Positions 37,880 to 50,371 are shown, counted from the first letter of the stretch. The stretch: DNA of 64,000 nt from Paramacrobiotus metropolitanus (GCF_019649055.1 NW_026570445.1:57191-121190), one strand, 5' to 3'. Program-made: numbers and translations. The notes: a model not told the origin generated them from the letters alone.

Positions 37880-40800
37880 ATGAACCGACCGCGAGCCGCT
37901 TGTAGGAACAGTACGGTACTGTCGTCGCATGACGCGCACAGAAGCCTGTGCAGGGCGTTTAGTAAACTGCAAAAGCGTTCAAAGAGAAACAAATTTAATG
38001 TCATAATTCGTTTACCTTCTTGGCAGCCACAGCGACTGTTTTCTTCGGCCACCAGTTGTATCGAGCGACGAAGCCGTTTGACTGCTGGTGCTAGATATTA
38101 AACGTCCTAATTAATTGCTCGACGCTTACTGCGTTGTTTATGTATTTATTTAATTAACAACCGACTTAAATAATACATAACTCGTGCTGCATTGAAGTCC
38201 AGCTATTAATTGCGTAGAATGACGCTCAGTGCACGCAGACGATGCGGCTCGCACGTCGCCGGTACAGCAGCACGGCTTCATGATCCGCGATATCCTGGAT
38301 AACAGGACGCACAACCCGGAGCGGCCATTATCCCGTTCGTCGGAACCGCAGACACATGCCGCCCACGAATACCTGAGTCGGCAGGCATTCCCCAGCGCCC
38401 CGACGACACCGGGCCGGCAACTCAGCGCCCCGGCTAATGACGCTGGCCAGCAGCAGCAGCAGCAGCGGGGAGGTAAGCTGTTTACTTTGGTTGCCGCATC
38501 GGCCGGCGCGGCCGAGGTGTCGAGTTGCGCGCAGTGGGCCACCGCATTCCGCGCACGGACCCCTCGCTGCTCCCGACATTATTTACCGCTCATTACGCTG
38601 GCCGTGGCCCTGCCGCTTTTATTATGCCGGCCAAGGGCCAGCAGAATAATAAGCACTGGGCATTATATGGCTGATTATCAGTACGGGATGGCTGTACCGC
38701 ATAAACGATGCCGCGCTTGTCGTTCATCATGTGCAACTTCCAAACACCGCAGTTAAATAGTTGCCGCTGTTTACGGGAGAACCACCTGCATCGATAGGCT
38801 TTTACTCGTGAATTTAATTTGACTTTGCATCCTCTAAAAATTCGAGCCCTTACGTTTTTTCATATACATACAGATACTTTGTAGTTCAATATTTTTACAA
38901 TAATAAAAAAATGTTATTCGCTCGGCTGGCTTCGATAATTATATAATTATACTGGTTCTTATAAACAAAATTGGTTGGACAAGGTTCGTGATAAGTTTGC
39001 GAATGGTTACGGCGCAATTTAATTATATTAAAAAGGTTTCATGCAACGCCATTATCCAAATATATAGCACTCTTATAACGTCTTTGGTTTTATAAGAAAA
39101 ATATGCCGAGATTTTGGTACACATATATAAGGTTGCGATTATACGAGTTAAGCGTGCGGCCGTGTTTTAATGGCTCAAATGAAACAAATCGCATAAGTAT
39201 AGAGTGCGTCGGCTAGAATGGAAAAGTGGATGGCATTCTGAAGGTCAGGAAAATGAGCCGGAAAGAAAAATAAGATAATTGCCGATATGATAATTGACCG
39301 TTTCCCAGTTTAAAATTGAGTGAAAGACAGTTCGGGGCAGCGTGGGCATTATGATGACGGCGATCGTGGGAGGACGCTGCGGCTACTGTCCGGTGTCGGG
39401 TCAATTAAGTGAGCGGGGCGGCCAAAGTGGACAGTTAGAGCCGTTTGGCGTGCGGGAGACGAGGGGGACGGGAGCGATTACATGCAGACAATGCGCGACA
39501 AACAGACGTCTTTAATTATTTTCCTTTGATTTGCGCCGGACCGGCCGAGCGATAATTACAGCTTGCGCCGCGCTCAACGCGGCTGTTTCGGTAAATTCAA
39601 TGCGAACGGCCTCGGGAGAGGCGAATCAGTGAGCGCGAGAGACACTTGTTACCGGAGAATTGGCACTTTTCAAGCAGGTTTCCGTTTGTTGTCCATCCAA
39701 ACGTACAATCAACAACTTTGCTGCGTTTAATCGCTATCCACATTTTTAATAACGATTAATACCAGACAACTCTACGCTGCTTTTTATACTCGATTCAGTT
39801 TTCCGGCAATACTATCTGTATAAAGGTTTAACTTTTACCTGAAAGTTAAATTTAATTTATTCGTATCTTAAAACGATAACAAAGTAAATTTTTAAAAATC
39901 TGCATTAATTTTTGCTGTTTGAATTTCGGAGCGCTTCAGGTTAAGGCGAGGTTAGGCCGAATGAAAGAGCATTCCCAAGGCTAATTATTCGCTAGCACGA
40001 CGCGCTACTGTTGCATGGTATGTGTACAGTTAGAAACGCCGGTAACAGAAGAAGGTAGAAGAAGGCCTGATTAATTAGCAGAGCGTGCTGGCCGCCAATG
40101 ACTAGCGGCCAGAAGGAGCTGACCGGAAAGCAGATGGGCCGGCCGGCGCTGTCCTGACGTGTCCCGTTGCCGTGTCCGGACGAGGCTGAATTGCTTGATC
40201 GTCGATCGTGACTGGGAGATTAAGCCAAAGAGCCCCTTTCAAGTCAATTAATTACGCATTACCGGCCCATTAAATGCCGGTAAATGTAATGCCGGCAATT
40301 CACGGGCGCCTACCTGTCCATTAACGGCAGCAATTAGCTAATTTAGCAGTGCCGGCATTACACAGTCCATTGCCGGCGATGATCATGATTGACTCGCCCG
40401 CTAACTGTCGCTTAACTCAATCGCTTCCCATCCCAACACCGCTTTTACCATATTAACACCATCCCGTATTAACATATAGCAACTACCTATTAACTACAAT
40501 AAATTGTAGGACGACACTCTTCCATGAATTGTGAAATGTTTCGTAATATTTTCCTGTTCCGCGTAAAGATGTACAACTCTGTATTTCCTGCTTGTAGATT
40601 TACCTATTAACAGAACATTTACTGATATACGTAAAGAAGTCTTCATTCTCATGTAAAATCGCTTCGTAGAAAAAACGTTCGCTGCGCAACGTGTATAACA
40701 TAAGTTTGACCTTTAACCGGTTAGAAATACACCTACAGAAACGGGTGCTTAATACGGATTTGGCGACAACAGCAATACGACGAGCGTAGTGGTATTATTA

Positions 40801-42495
40801 GGATGTTATGTGAGCAGCGAAAATGATGATTAAAGATGGTTTTATCTGATGGCTTGTGAGCAACGGCATCTGTCCGGTGCAGCGAGATTCGAGATGGCTG
40901 GAAAAATAAGGCGTATAATGGGGGCATGGATGATGCGATGATGTGCAACTCCGACCGGTGCTGTTGTGGCAGGATGTGCGCTGCGACATGCCCGATGGTT
41001 GTCTGATTAGGCCGTTAAAATCAACTAGCCGAGCATAACTACCGTTCGATGGAGAGGCTAACTAGCCGCAGGTGCAGCTGCTCGGCAACGCGCAATGCGC
41101 AAAGAAACCCGTATGCAATGAATTGCAGTGAATTACACGAGCTATCTATCCATCTCGTTGTCCGGTCGCAGTGGCCATTATCTCGTCAACTCGCAACCTG
41201 AAATTACCCGGCTATTTAAACGCTCCTGTTTATATGTCCTAACTGTTGGCCGTTGCAGGGAAAATGACGACAACGACGGAAGAGGTAAGCGTGCCGGTCA
41301 AGCACGAACGTAAATCACACGCCGTCCCCGCCCCGCTGTCGCAAGCGCTCCCGCCCGCCGCTCGCGGCAAGCACCCGGCGTATGGACATAGTCAGCCCTC
41401 GGGGGCGGGGAGGAGGACAGTGATCAGGAGTCGCCGGCGTCGGAGCAGGATTCGCTGGGGAAGAAGCAGCGGAAACCCCGCACCGGTAAGACGGTTTTGA
41501 CCTTTTTTTTCGTACGGCGGTTAACGCATGTTTGTTGGGGTTTTCAGCCTTCTCCGATTTCCAGCTGCAGGCGCTGGAGAAGAGCTTCGACCGGCAAAAG
41601 TATCTCAGTGTACAGGAGCGCATGGAGCTGGCCGCCAAACTGAATCTCGCCGACGCCCAAGTCAAATGCTGGTTCCAGAATCGAAGGTATGTATTTTATG
41701 CCGGTGAAAAAAAGGAAAAACTTATAAATTACTCGTATTATTGCAGAAAATATAAAAAAAACAAATAAAAACTGTATTACATAAAACTTTTAAAATTATA
41801 AAATAAAAAGGTAAGTAACCATAAGCGACTGAAATTATTACCGAGGAAAAGTAAAACCCGGTTAGATCTAATTACAGTAAATGAGGTAACTGCTGTTGAT
41901 CGTGTCAGAAAAATCGGAAACTCATTATAAAGTGTTTCTGCGTCTCATATTATAAAAGAGAACATTAATGAAGATTGTAATAAACAGAAGGATACAAAAA
42001 AATAGTAAAAACTAGAAGGAGAATGAATAATTTAAAAAAATTACACAAAATAAATCAGGATTAGATTTGGGTAAATAATGTTTGTTGGTATCTATGCAGG
42101 ACGAAATGGAAGCGCCAGCACTCGCTGCAGTACGACTCACCCGAGTTCTACCCGGCGCTGCACCGCATGCTGCTGCCCGGGGGCGGTCTGCCGTTCGGCC
42201 CGGCCAAGCGCCCTGGCCGCTGCCCGCGGGCGGCTTCCACGCCGCCGCACTGCACGCCGGCCTGTCGCTGCCGCCCATGGCGGCGCAGTCGCACAACAGC
42301 GCGAACTCCACTCCGTCTTCCATATCCTCGGCGGACAGCCTCAACGCCGCGCTCTACCGCCACTGCAGTCCGCTGGATATTCCCTCCGCCAACGCGCTGT
42401 ACGCGCAGCGCCACCTATCCAACCTCGGCCACTCCCACAACGGACTCTTCAATGTCCTACCGCCGCCCTCCATGTCGCACACCTTTCTCCAATAA
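37880..42495 (+). CDS. BarH-like homeobox transcription factor (copy 2), one frame break in last exon
   Basis: Exons 38230-38472, 41396-41485, 41548-41686 and 42100-42495, with phases 1, 1, 2 as in copy 1; a short first exon 37880-37910 ([10 protein letters not shown]) fits by phase but is tentative. The FIL motif is GFMIRDIL, followed by poly-Gln, an acidic linker ([14 protein letters not shown]) and a homeodomain ([48 protein letters not shown]). The homeodomain exon is 139 bases in both copies. Cys47 and Phe49 are shared with copy 1. After [14 protein letters not shown] the coding frame changes to [20 protein letters not shown] and runs to the stop at 42493. The last exon is one base short (396 versus 397), so a base seems to be missing between 42100 and 42220. 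Intron 38473-41395 is 2.9 kb. AATAAA at 42668 suits polyadenylation. Confidence 0.88.
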
Positions 42496-42667
42496 TATTA
42501 TGTGCCACTCGCAAAGATGTGTTGTAATTATTTAGTAATTTGTTGCGCGATATACGGAGTGTAGTATTTCTGTGCCTTTCTCGGTAAGCCTGTACGAACG
42601 AACTATATGTCTATATGGGTGTCATGCAATTTTGTGCGAATCCCGCGTTATGTCGTTTTAACAACCG

Positions 42668-42673
42668 AATAAA
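42668..42673 (+). terminator. Polyadenylation signal of Bar copy 2
   Basis: AATAAA about 170 bases after the stop codon, the first on the plus strand. Confidence 0.5.
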
Positions 42674-43760
42674 CTCTACCCAGTAGCCAGCGGAAGAAGC
42701 GGTGAATAAAGGAAGCCGGAAGCAAACGTACAGATATTTGTATATATGCATAAAACTTTTGGTTGACGATCGCGCACGGCTCCGGTGGCCGCTGTACAGC
42801 CTTCGCTCTCATATAATATTATATATACACAGACTCATAATTTCACTGAAGGCGCAATTATACATCAGCAGCATGGATTGGATATTGCATATGGTAAAAT
42901 TGTAATCAGAAGGGTGGCGTCTACAGAACATAACGTGGAACGAGTTGAGAAGAGGTCGTGCGTTCTGCGCTGCGCTCTTGCCGTGGTTTCCGGTGGCGCG
43001 GCCGACGCTCTGTGTTTGGCCCCACCCACGCACTGTCCTCCCACATTGTCGCGTCGGCGTGGCCACGCCCACTCCAGTCGATAGGCAGACCCGCACGCAC
43101 GGAAACGGTTGCCGCAGTGTGATGAGGTGACACAGCAACGCATATTTAATTATTGTGAGCAACAGTAAGCTGCCAGTATGTGCTGTGCACTTGTGAAGTA
43201 CAAAAATGAGGAAATAAATGACTTTAGGAAGACGTGACACGCAGATTAACCTGCACTGTCGGCCGAAAGCGTCCCCACTTCCGGCTGCGCTACCGGGAGC
43301 TCAACCGCGAAAAAAGCCGGTCCAGCTAGGCAACTCACGTAACCGGACAAACCAATTGCCACGGTCTTCGGACGGAAGCCAGAGACCGGAGCCCCTGCCA
43401 ATTATCACGGAAAGGATCAGCCCACAAGCGGTCACCTGAGACGTCCAGCGACTCGGACCAACGACGACTGCAAGCCGGAACTGGAGCTTCCGACAAACCA
43501 GAAACTGATGCACTGGCCCAGCTCGCGGCATATAACTGCGACATGGCCTGCAGGAAAATCACCAACTCCGCCTCCTCTCCAAATTTATGAAGCAAATTAA
43601 AGGTTTAAATGATGACAGCATATTATTAATCATGAGATATGTACTAGTAAAAGTATCATTACATCCTGAAAAAAAATACCGTAATGATCAAAATAATATT
43701 TCATTAAATATGTAATTAGCTATTTAATGAAATCATATTTTTTAAGGTCACTTCTGTGCG
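42674..43760. other. Spacer with a CG-rich, possibly decayed coding patch
   Basis: At 43220-43600 the DNA is CG-rich and the minus strand has two overlapping protein-like frames (EEAELVIFLQAMSQLYAASW and a shifted continuation). It may be a decayed gene or transposon piece; I cannot name it. Confidence 0.35.
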
Positions 43761-44713
43761 CCCGAAAATTTTAGGGCGTATAGTTAATTTGCTATGCGCC
43801 CCAAAATTTCCTGTCTAAATGAAAAGTTATATAATTTATAGTGTCATAATACGTCAAAACAGGGTGGGATCGAATCCATAGTATTACTGTACTTTAACGT
43901 GATACAGAGTTACAGACCCAGCAAGTATTGCAAAAAGACACAAGTCTTGTACTCGTACTGTCGTACAATGCACTGCGCCGCTATGATGCAAAACATTGTA
44001 ATTGTTATAAAATTAATTAATTATTATGGCTTACTAGCCGGGCCTAATCAGTTTTTTTTTTAATTCAAATACGGTAACATCACAGTTTCAAAACAATAAA
44101 TCAAAACAACAAAATTTCATTTAAAGCTGCCGCCCCCTCCATTGTCCCGAGCACGGAAGCGGCGTTGCCTCGTTGAATTTCCAGCGACAGTCGTTGACGG
44201 AGGTACTCATGGGAGCGAGGCTCACCCGTATGCTGCTGAAGTCGCTTGCCAGATTTCCTTCACTAAACGGCTGGCTGACTTCCCCCATGGTCCCAGAGAT
44301 TCAAAAGCCAGCGGTGCGAAGATGTATTTGCCCTGCAGCTAGGTATGAAAAAAATCCCGCTTTTCTATCCTCCGCCTGTGCGGCGGCGGATCCCGCAGTA
44401 ACTGACGTAGATTTCCGGTGAGACACAGCGACGGTATCCACGCAGGTCACGTCTCATGCCAAACACATGCCGTGTTGCCACGCAAACGTGGTGCACCCTT
44501 CCGGTTGACGATCTGACGTATGGGATGCGTGTACCTCGTGGCTCCAATTTTGCGGGGATGCCGGCTGATACTAACGATCTGCACAGATTTCGGCAAAATT
44601 AATTTTTTTACTGATATAGAAGTAACAAAAAAGGTAAATACTGAAGTAAAAAAAGTTTAATTGCAATTTTTGGGGCGCATAGCAAATTGACTATGCGCCC
44701 TAAAATTTTCGGG
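43761..44713. mobile_element. Inverted-repeat element carrying a retroelement-like fragment
   Basis: The left arm 43761-43809 (CCCGAAAATTTTAGGGCG...) and the right arm 44665-44713 are inverted copies with few mismatches. Each arm is itself near-palindromic (GGGCGCATAG...CTATGCGCCC). I see no target duplication. The minus-strand protein fragment at 44.1-44.35 kb lies between the arms. Confidence 0.65.
44102..44345 (-). pseudogene. Decayed retroelement-like protein C-terminus, copy B
   Basis: The minus strand reads KYIFAPLAFESLGPWGKSAS, then, after a stop and a frame change, [20 protein letters not shown] and a terminal stop. The second part is almost identical in protein to 22.1 kb. DNA identity between copies is lower than protein identity, which suggests that both derive from elements that were under coding selection. 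Family assignment (reverse-transcriptase-bearing element) is from memory and uncertain. Confidence 0.5.
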
Positions 44714-45052
44714 CTTTCGATAATTTAAATATATTTTCCAGTAATAACTAATTTTCTGATAAAACTAATTAACCCGCTTTTCAAAACTATAATTATGATT
44801 TACCACGAAAAAGATAATAATAATTACAGTATTTGCCTTTATAATATTATTATGAGTAATGACAATTATGCTTATATATGTATAAGGATTAAGGTATTAC
44901 CGTATTAGTAATAAATACCAAAAATAATCACCCCGGTTTTATTTACTCCGTTTTCAGCGTTTTCATATTCCGTGAATTTTATTACGGTGTACAAAACCAA
45001 ATAAATAAATTGAATAAAAAATAATAACTGATCTGTGTTAATACACACAGAG
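44714..45052. other. AT-rich spacer
   Basis: Nothing recognisable beyond AT-rich sequence. Confidence 0.6.
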
Positions 45053-45406
45053 TCAAGGGTCGCCTGCCGTAGGAGGTTGCTTGGTCAGTGGCCAGCCGAA
45101 AGGAAATATCGCGCGGCTGCAGCCACAAAATGTAGCCGAAATGCCGGTTTTGACGTTGAGCCGCTGTGGCAGCGCTTTACTGCCGTGCAGGATACCCTTG
45201 CTGATGATCTTCGGCCCGCTCTTTACCGGTGCGGGAGGTGGACGATGCTGGTGATGGTTATCGCGGCGGCGGGAGCGCGGCTGCGGTTGTACATAGATGG
45301 CGCTGCTGCCGTCGTCCATCCGGCTGATAATACTCGCGTCGACAACGATAAAAACAGCTGCAAAGGTCACTAACAAAGCAAGACTCCGTTTCGATATTTG
45401 CGACAT
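45053..45406 (-). CDS. Possible small secreted protein
   Basis: A single open frame of 117 residues with a convincing signal peptide (KRSLALLVTFAAVFIVVDA) ahead of a basic, His- and Pro-rich mature part (RSRRRDNHHQHRPPPAPVKS) with two Cys close together (FCGCSR). TATAATAA lies only about 25-30 bases upstream of the ATG, next to an AAAGGTCA site, which would leave almost no leader. No family recognised. It may continue into a spliced exon, or be a chance frame. Confidence 0.5.
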   Translation of the reverse strand: MSQISKRSLALLVTFAAVFIVVDASIISRMDDGSSAIYVQPQPRSRRRDNHHQHRPPPAPVKSGPKIISKGILHGSKALPQRLNVKTGISATFCGCSRAIFPFGWPLTKQPPTAGDP

Positions 45407-47395
45407 GGTGGATAATAATCATTATGTTTATTATAAAGGTCACCGGCGTGATGCAGCTGGCTAAGCAGGGGCGTCAGCGTAGAGCGCAAGTACTGTGGCG
45501 TGGCGCGCCGTAGTGTGCAAACTGGCGTAATCAGTGCATTTGCATTAGCCGGTGAGTTGAAGCGATAGAAATTACGGGACAGCTTGTATGTACACTTTAG
45601 CCAGGTGAATAATTCCTTGCGGAAAGGTGTCGTCCGTGTCTGTACAGCGAGCAGTTCAGATTCATGGGTTACGAACTTATGCTAATTTAATCTCCAGACC
45701 CCGGCCCGCCACGCCACACTCCCTACGCGTTAAAAGCAGTTGCCAGTTGGCATGGCTGATGTGCGTAAAATATTGATATCGGGTATGAACATATTTATTG
45801 TAAAATTGAAAAATTTGTCAATCGAATTTATTTATCATAAAAATTCACGGTAAAATTAAATCAACCGTTTACGATAGAAATTACGGAGCAAACTTGTACA
45901 GGCACTTATCTAAATATAAGTATATCAAGGAAACAGATGATCTGCCGTCACGTGGAACATGGCTAGACAAGACCGTCACGTAAATTAAAAAAACCGACTT
46001 CACCATTATTAACTCAGCATGTTCTAAAAGGGTTGCACATGCATTTTTCTTTCAAAAATATCGGTGCCGGGGCCATCGCTCGGAAGCCGGTACCGCCGTA
46101 CCGGTACAGACATAAGTTCACGGTGACCTTCGATGACCATTTGAAACACTGTTGCGTACGTGGAGCAATGAATATTCAAATAGTGTAACAGAAGAACTTT
46201 TTCTTTTGGGTAAACCTTACAAACTGTTCCAATAACCTTTTTTCAAAATGCAATAAATGGAGGCTTACCTACCAAACTTACTAGCAACAAAAACCAAACA
46301 AACGCCAATGCTGTTTGTCCATTTCATACAGTGCCGTATACAGTCCATTTCATTAATTACCGAAAAGTTCAAACTTCGAACAACGTTTGCATAGTACATG
46401 TTGCTAAATTACACGATACCCAATTAATGCATTTACATGCACGGAAACTTTCGTTTTCGCGCGCTCTCGTAAATTGTCTTTTTTAAAACACATAAACTTT
46501 GCAAAAGACATAAAATGTAGAAGTCATTTCAAAAGCTGGAAAACAATTGTGGAAGTCTGGTTCAGTGCAGAAACAATTCAGATACTCAGTTATTTACTTA
46601 CATTCGCTTACATGGAAAATTTTGAGGATATCGGTTCAGGATGAGACGTTTTGTACACTCCAATGCATTTAAAGATTTGAGCGTTTTGTTCCGTTCAGGG
46701 CCGGTGGAAGATGTGCATTAAGTCAGCCGGAATCAAACATATATATGAAATATTCTTAAAATTGCGAATATACAACGAAATATACAAATAAAAAAATTAA
46801 GTAAAAAAGTATCCAAAAAAAATTTAGGTTAGACTGTGTTTTACAGCTACAAATAACAAATGGTTAAACAATGTTTACTTGAGTTGGTTAAAAATAAAAC
46901 AAGCAGCATACTGAAAAGTCACATTTATGTTCTACGTGTTCTTTTCAAGTGGCAGTGCAGCTCGTAAAACGTGTATGTTCTTGAACTTCATAGGTGATCG
47001 AGCAGAACAAAACAACTAATAGAAGTATTAAATACATTTTCTGTAATTTCAATTCGTCGAGCCTTTATAGTGCAGACTGTCAGCATATGCGCGTTGATTG
47101 CCGGTAGCTTATTAGCTTGGATGGCTTCCGGTATCGGCGTATGCAGTGGATACTTCCTGTTTCGGGGCAGCGAGATCGAGTGGCGGCTGGCTGTCCAGCG
47201 ACAGTACTCCAGGCTGCCGGTGCAACGCGTTGCGTGTACACGTAATCATGCCGGTATCATGTACCAATACAGTGAATTGTATCTATTTTAAAATACGGCA
47301 GCGACTGGTGTTGTTGCGTATGGTATTATTATGCGATGGGCAAGCAGAACGGCGTAATCGATAACTGTCAACAAGGGTCAGTCTGCCAGTCAGCT

Positions 47396-47417
47396 GCCAA
47401 CGTTGGCCAACGTTGGC
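47396..47417. repeat. Perfect 22-base palindrome within a larger inverted repeat
   Basis: Two CCAACGTTGG units in tandem form a perfect palindrome. An outer pair, GTCAGTCTG (about 47379) and CAGACTGAC (about 47446), is also inverted around it. Confidence 0.7.
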
Positions 47418-49013
47418 AGGGGACGCGCGGAACAACAAAGGTGGACAGACTGACGCTAATCCGTCACGCTACGCCGGTCAGCAAGCGGCGACCGGCAAAT
47501 TGCCCGCCGCGCTCTGCAGATACAGGTAGCCGGCGTCCTTCCCGACTAATTAATCACCGCCACACACATTCATCATGCCGGTGAACTCTTAAGGATGTCC
47601 CGCGTGGCGTGCTGTGCGGCCACGACTCACGCGTCGGGATTTGAATTAATTTTGTCTACCACAGCAGAGGTCCTTGCCGTGTCCGCGTAAACCCGTGTCA
47701 AACCATCTGCTTTGGCTATTATTACCATAATTACAACAAACCGGCTTCCGGATGGCAAAATTTAAACGCTCCGGATCGTAATAGCTTTTTATGTTCTTAT
47801 AAAATTCTCTTTTCAAAAAAACAGTATTCTTTTTAAAGAGCGGCAAAAATCACTTGATTTTTGCCGATTGCATGCGTATAATAATAAACAAAGACGTTAT
47901 AATGCAAAAGTCTTGTTTAGCATTGCAGGAAAATTCCAAATTGTATGAATTACCGCCTGATGTAATTCATCAGGACCAATACAGAATTAAATTAGTTACA
48001 TAGCGAACGTTGTATTCGAACCGTAAAGTGCGAGCCAAGGATTAGCCGCCAAAAAAACTGCTTTGTGCACATGAATTATACGGACAGCTTGCAAATTTCA
48101 TATTCTTTCGCAAACGGTGTATAATAATGTAAATGAATTCGAATGTTTATCTGTAGCAATAGTTTAAATCGACCACTGGCATAACGTGTTTACACTGTAC
48201 AGACAACTGCAATAGAGATAGGGTAATAGTTCCGAAGATGGAAGGTATGTACCGGAAACGGCCTGTCTGTAATAAGCCGCATACCAATATGCGCCGGACA
48301 GTGGCCAGCGCGCGTATGTTAATAGGCGGTATAGTGTGGAGATACGTAGGTGTCGGCGTTAAGCCGACGGTGCGGGAGCATGTCAGCCGCGGGTCCGTCC
48401 ACCTGGCGGTGCTGTGCAGCGCGCGGCCATCCATCACATGTGCCGGGCCACAGTAATCAAACCCGCGTCCACCGTCAACACGGCGATATACACAGCTACC
48501 GGTACAGAACAGATGCAGCGCTACTGTAACCGAATCCGGGCGGATACGCGTCGTCCATATAACTGCGGCATCCACGCCGCTGCCGGCAGTATCGCCAGTA
48601 CTGTATACATCGGCAGTGGGCGTCCATTGGCATTCACTGCGGCTACTATAACAACTGTTGACAGGCGAATTATTATTGTTTGACCGAATGAATATCAATA
48701 TTTGATGGGCTGCCGATGATCGATACGGCAGCACTCTATGCAACATATATCAGTGTTTTTTATTTAGCCATCCATCCTGCGCTTGCGCACGCAACATGTT
48801 TGCCCCGAACAAATCGCCGATTTACCTGCGCCACTGACCGTCCTTACCGAATCGGCGCTTATCGTAATTTTAACGTTCTGAGTGGTCCCAGTTAACCAGC
48901 GGATACCGGCAGTATTTATTATTAATTATTAATAAGGATTAATTGGCCCGGATACGCCTGCTCTTGGTCAACATCTCGGCACTATCGGTATAGGCTATAG
49001 CCGATTGACTGAA

Positions 49014-49024
49014 TGACCGGAAGT
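49014..49024 (+). promoter_or_regulatory. TGACCGGAAGT motif upstream of the chitin-binding gene
   Basis: An exact copy of the recurrent 11-mer, 70 bases before the start codon. A second, inverted copy lies at 52889-52899, 130 bases after the stop. Confidence 0.4.
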
Positions 49025-49093
49025 GGATTTTGTAAGGCGCCCAGATAGCCGTGTGTGGACGCGTTACTGGCCGCCACTGATCTCTAGTTAATC

Positions 49094-50321
49094 ATGGTAT
49101 TCCCCGAAGGAAAACTTGCCTGGTATAGCGTGTTGTTGCTCGTTCCCCTGATACTCTTGTGTGGGAAACGGGAAGTGTCATCGGCCAGCGCGATGACGCC
49201 GTGTCCGGCCGGCAAGCCCAACGGGCTGTACCCGCACCCGACGGACTGCGGCGCCTTCATCACGTGCCTGGACGGCACTTACCACATCCAGGCCTGTCCC
49301 GAGACGCTGCACTTCAATCCCGAGGACCAGGTCTGCGACTGGCCCGACAACGTCCGCTGCCTCTCAGGTAATGTAATGAGCAACTCAATAATCGTGTTCA
49401 GCGCACTACGGGCCATTTATGCAGCCGGAAATACAGTACGCTGTATCTAACTGTGCGGGCTGGTCATATTTACGTATTATGCTGAGTATTAGCACAACAG
49501 GATAACTATTATTATCCCTTGGTTGTTTTTGGAATTTGTAACCGTAGTATAATCGTTGTTGTTAAACACGAAGGAAACCAATTAAATATAACATACATTT
49601 GAAATTATTATCCCATTGATGACGTACGTATGTACGAAAATGGTTATTTTGCATTTATTATACGGTATATAGATATACCACCTATATACAGAGTATACCC
49701 TTACATGAAACCGTCATAGAAATAAATTGCCCTTTAAACTGGCTAATTTCTACTAAGAATGCTGCCAACGCGTTTTTTCTAAGAATGCTCTTATTAAAAC
49801 GCAAGCAGCTAGGAAGAAAGTATGAGGTAATAAATATTTCAAAAAACAGCTCGTTAGCGCTTAAAAGTTATTTCCACAGACAACTGTCATCTTGTTCTCG
49901 ATGATTATACATACCTGTTATTTGGACAATACAGATAGTTATATTATTAGCTCTTCAACCACAGCATTCTTAGTATTACTATATTATACATAGATACAGA
50001 TCCGTACTACCGTATAGTGTATAAGCAACTGAATTACTTGCAGTTGCGGCGTTCGGTTAACGCCGGCTTAGCACGAAAAACAATACGAGTATTCCTTGTG
50101 GTTAATAATCACTATTAACTATTTAAGTTTATAATTTCGCATTAATCGTTGATTGGTTCATTTATTAATGTTTCGTAACAAATTATTATTGAGGAAGGAA
50201 CTACACCGTCAGTCAGCCGTTGTTTTTATTCGGCTAAATCAATCGAAGTGGACTAATATTTATAACATAATATATAAATATACGAGCCAATTCATAACGT
50301 AACATTCATGACGATTCATAA

Positions 50322-50371
<50 letters not shown>

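Larger units (their letters stand above)
45443..49093. other. Spacer without recognisable gene
   Basis: The longest single frame in the window (199 codons, minus strand, 48147-48746) is here, but it has no family match, signal peptide or codon bias, and the opposite strand is also open. A perfect palindrome lies at 47396-47417. Confidence 0.5.

Noticed and set aside
43888-43900. tRNA-like B-box (GGATCGAATCC) as a possible tRNA gene
   Set aside because: No A-box or cloverleaf could be formed around it. No tRNA gene was found in the window.
47070-47291. Frame with a signal-peptide-like start
   Set aside because: It begins with GTG, has no usable ATG before the hydrophobic part, and has no further support.
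48147-48746. 199-codon open frame on the minus strand, one of the longest in the window
   Set aside because: No recognisable motif or signal peptide, no codon bias, and the opposite strand is open over much of the same DNA; a frame of this length is expected about once by chance in 64 kb.
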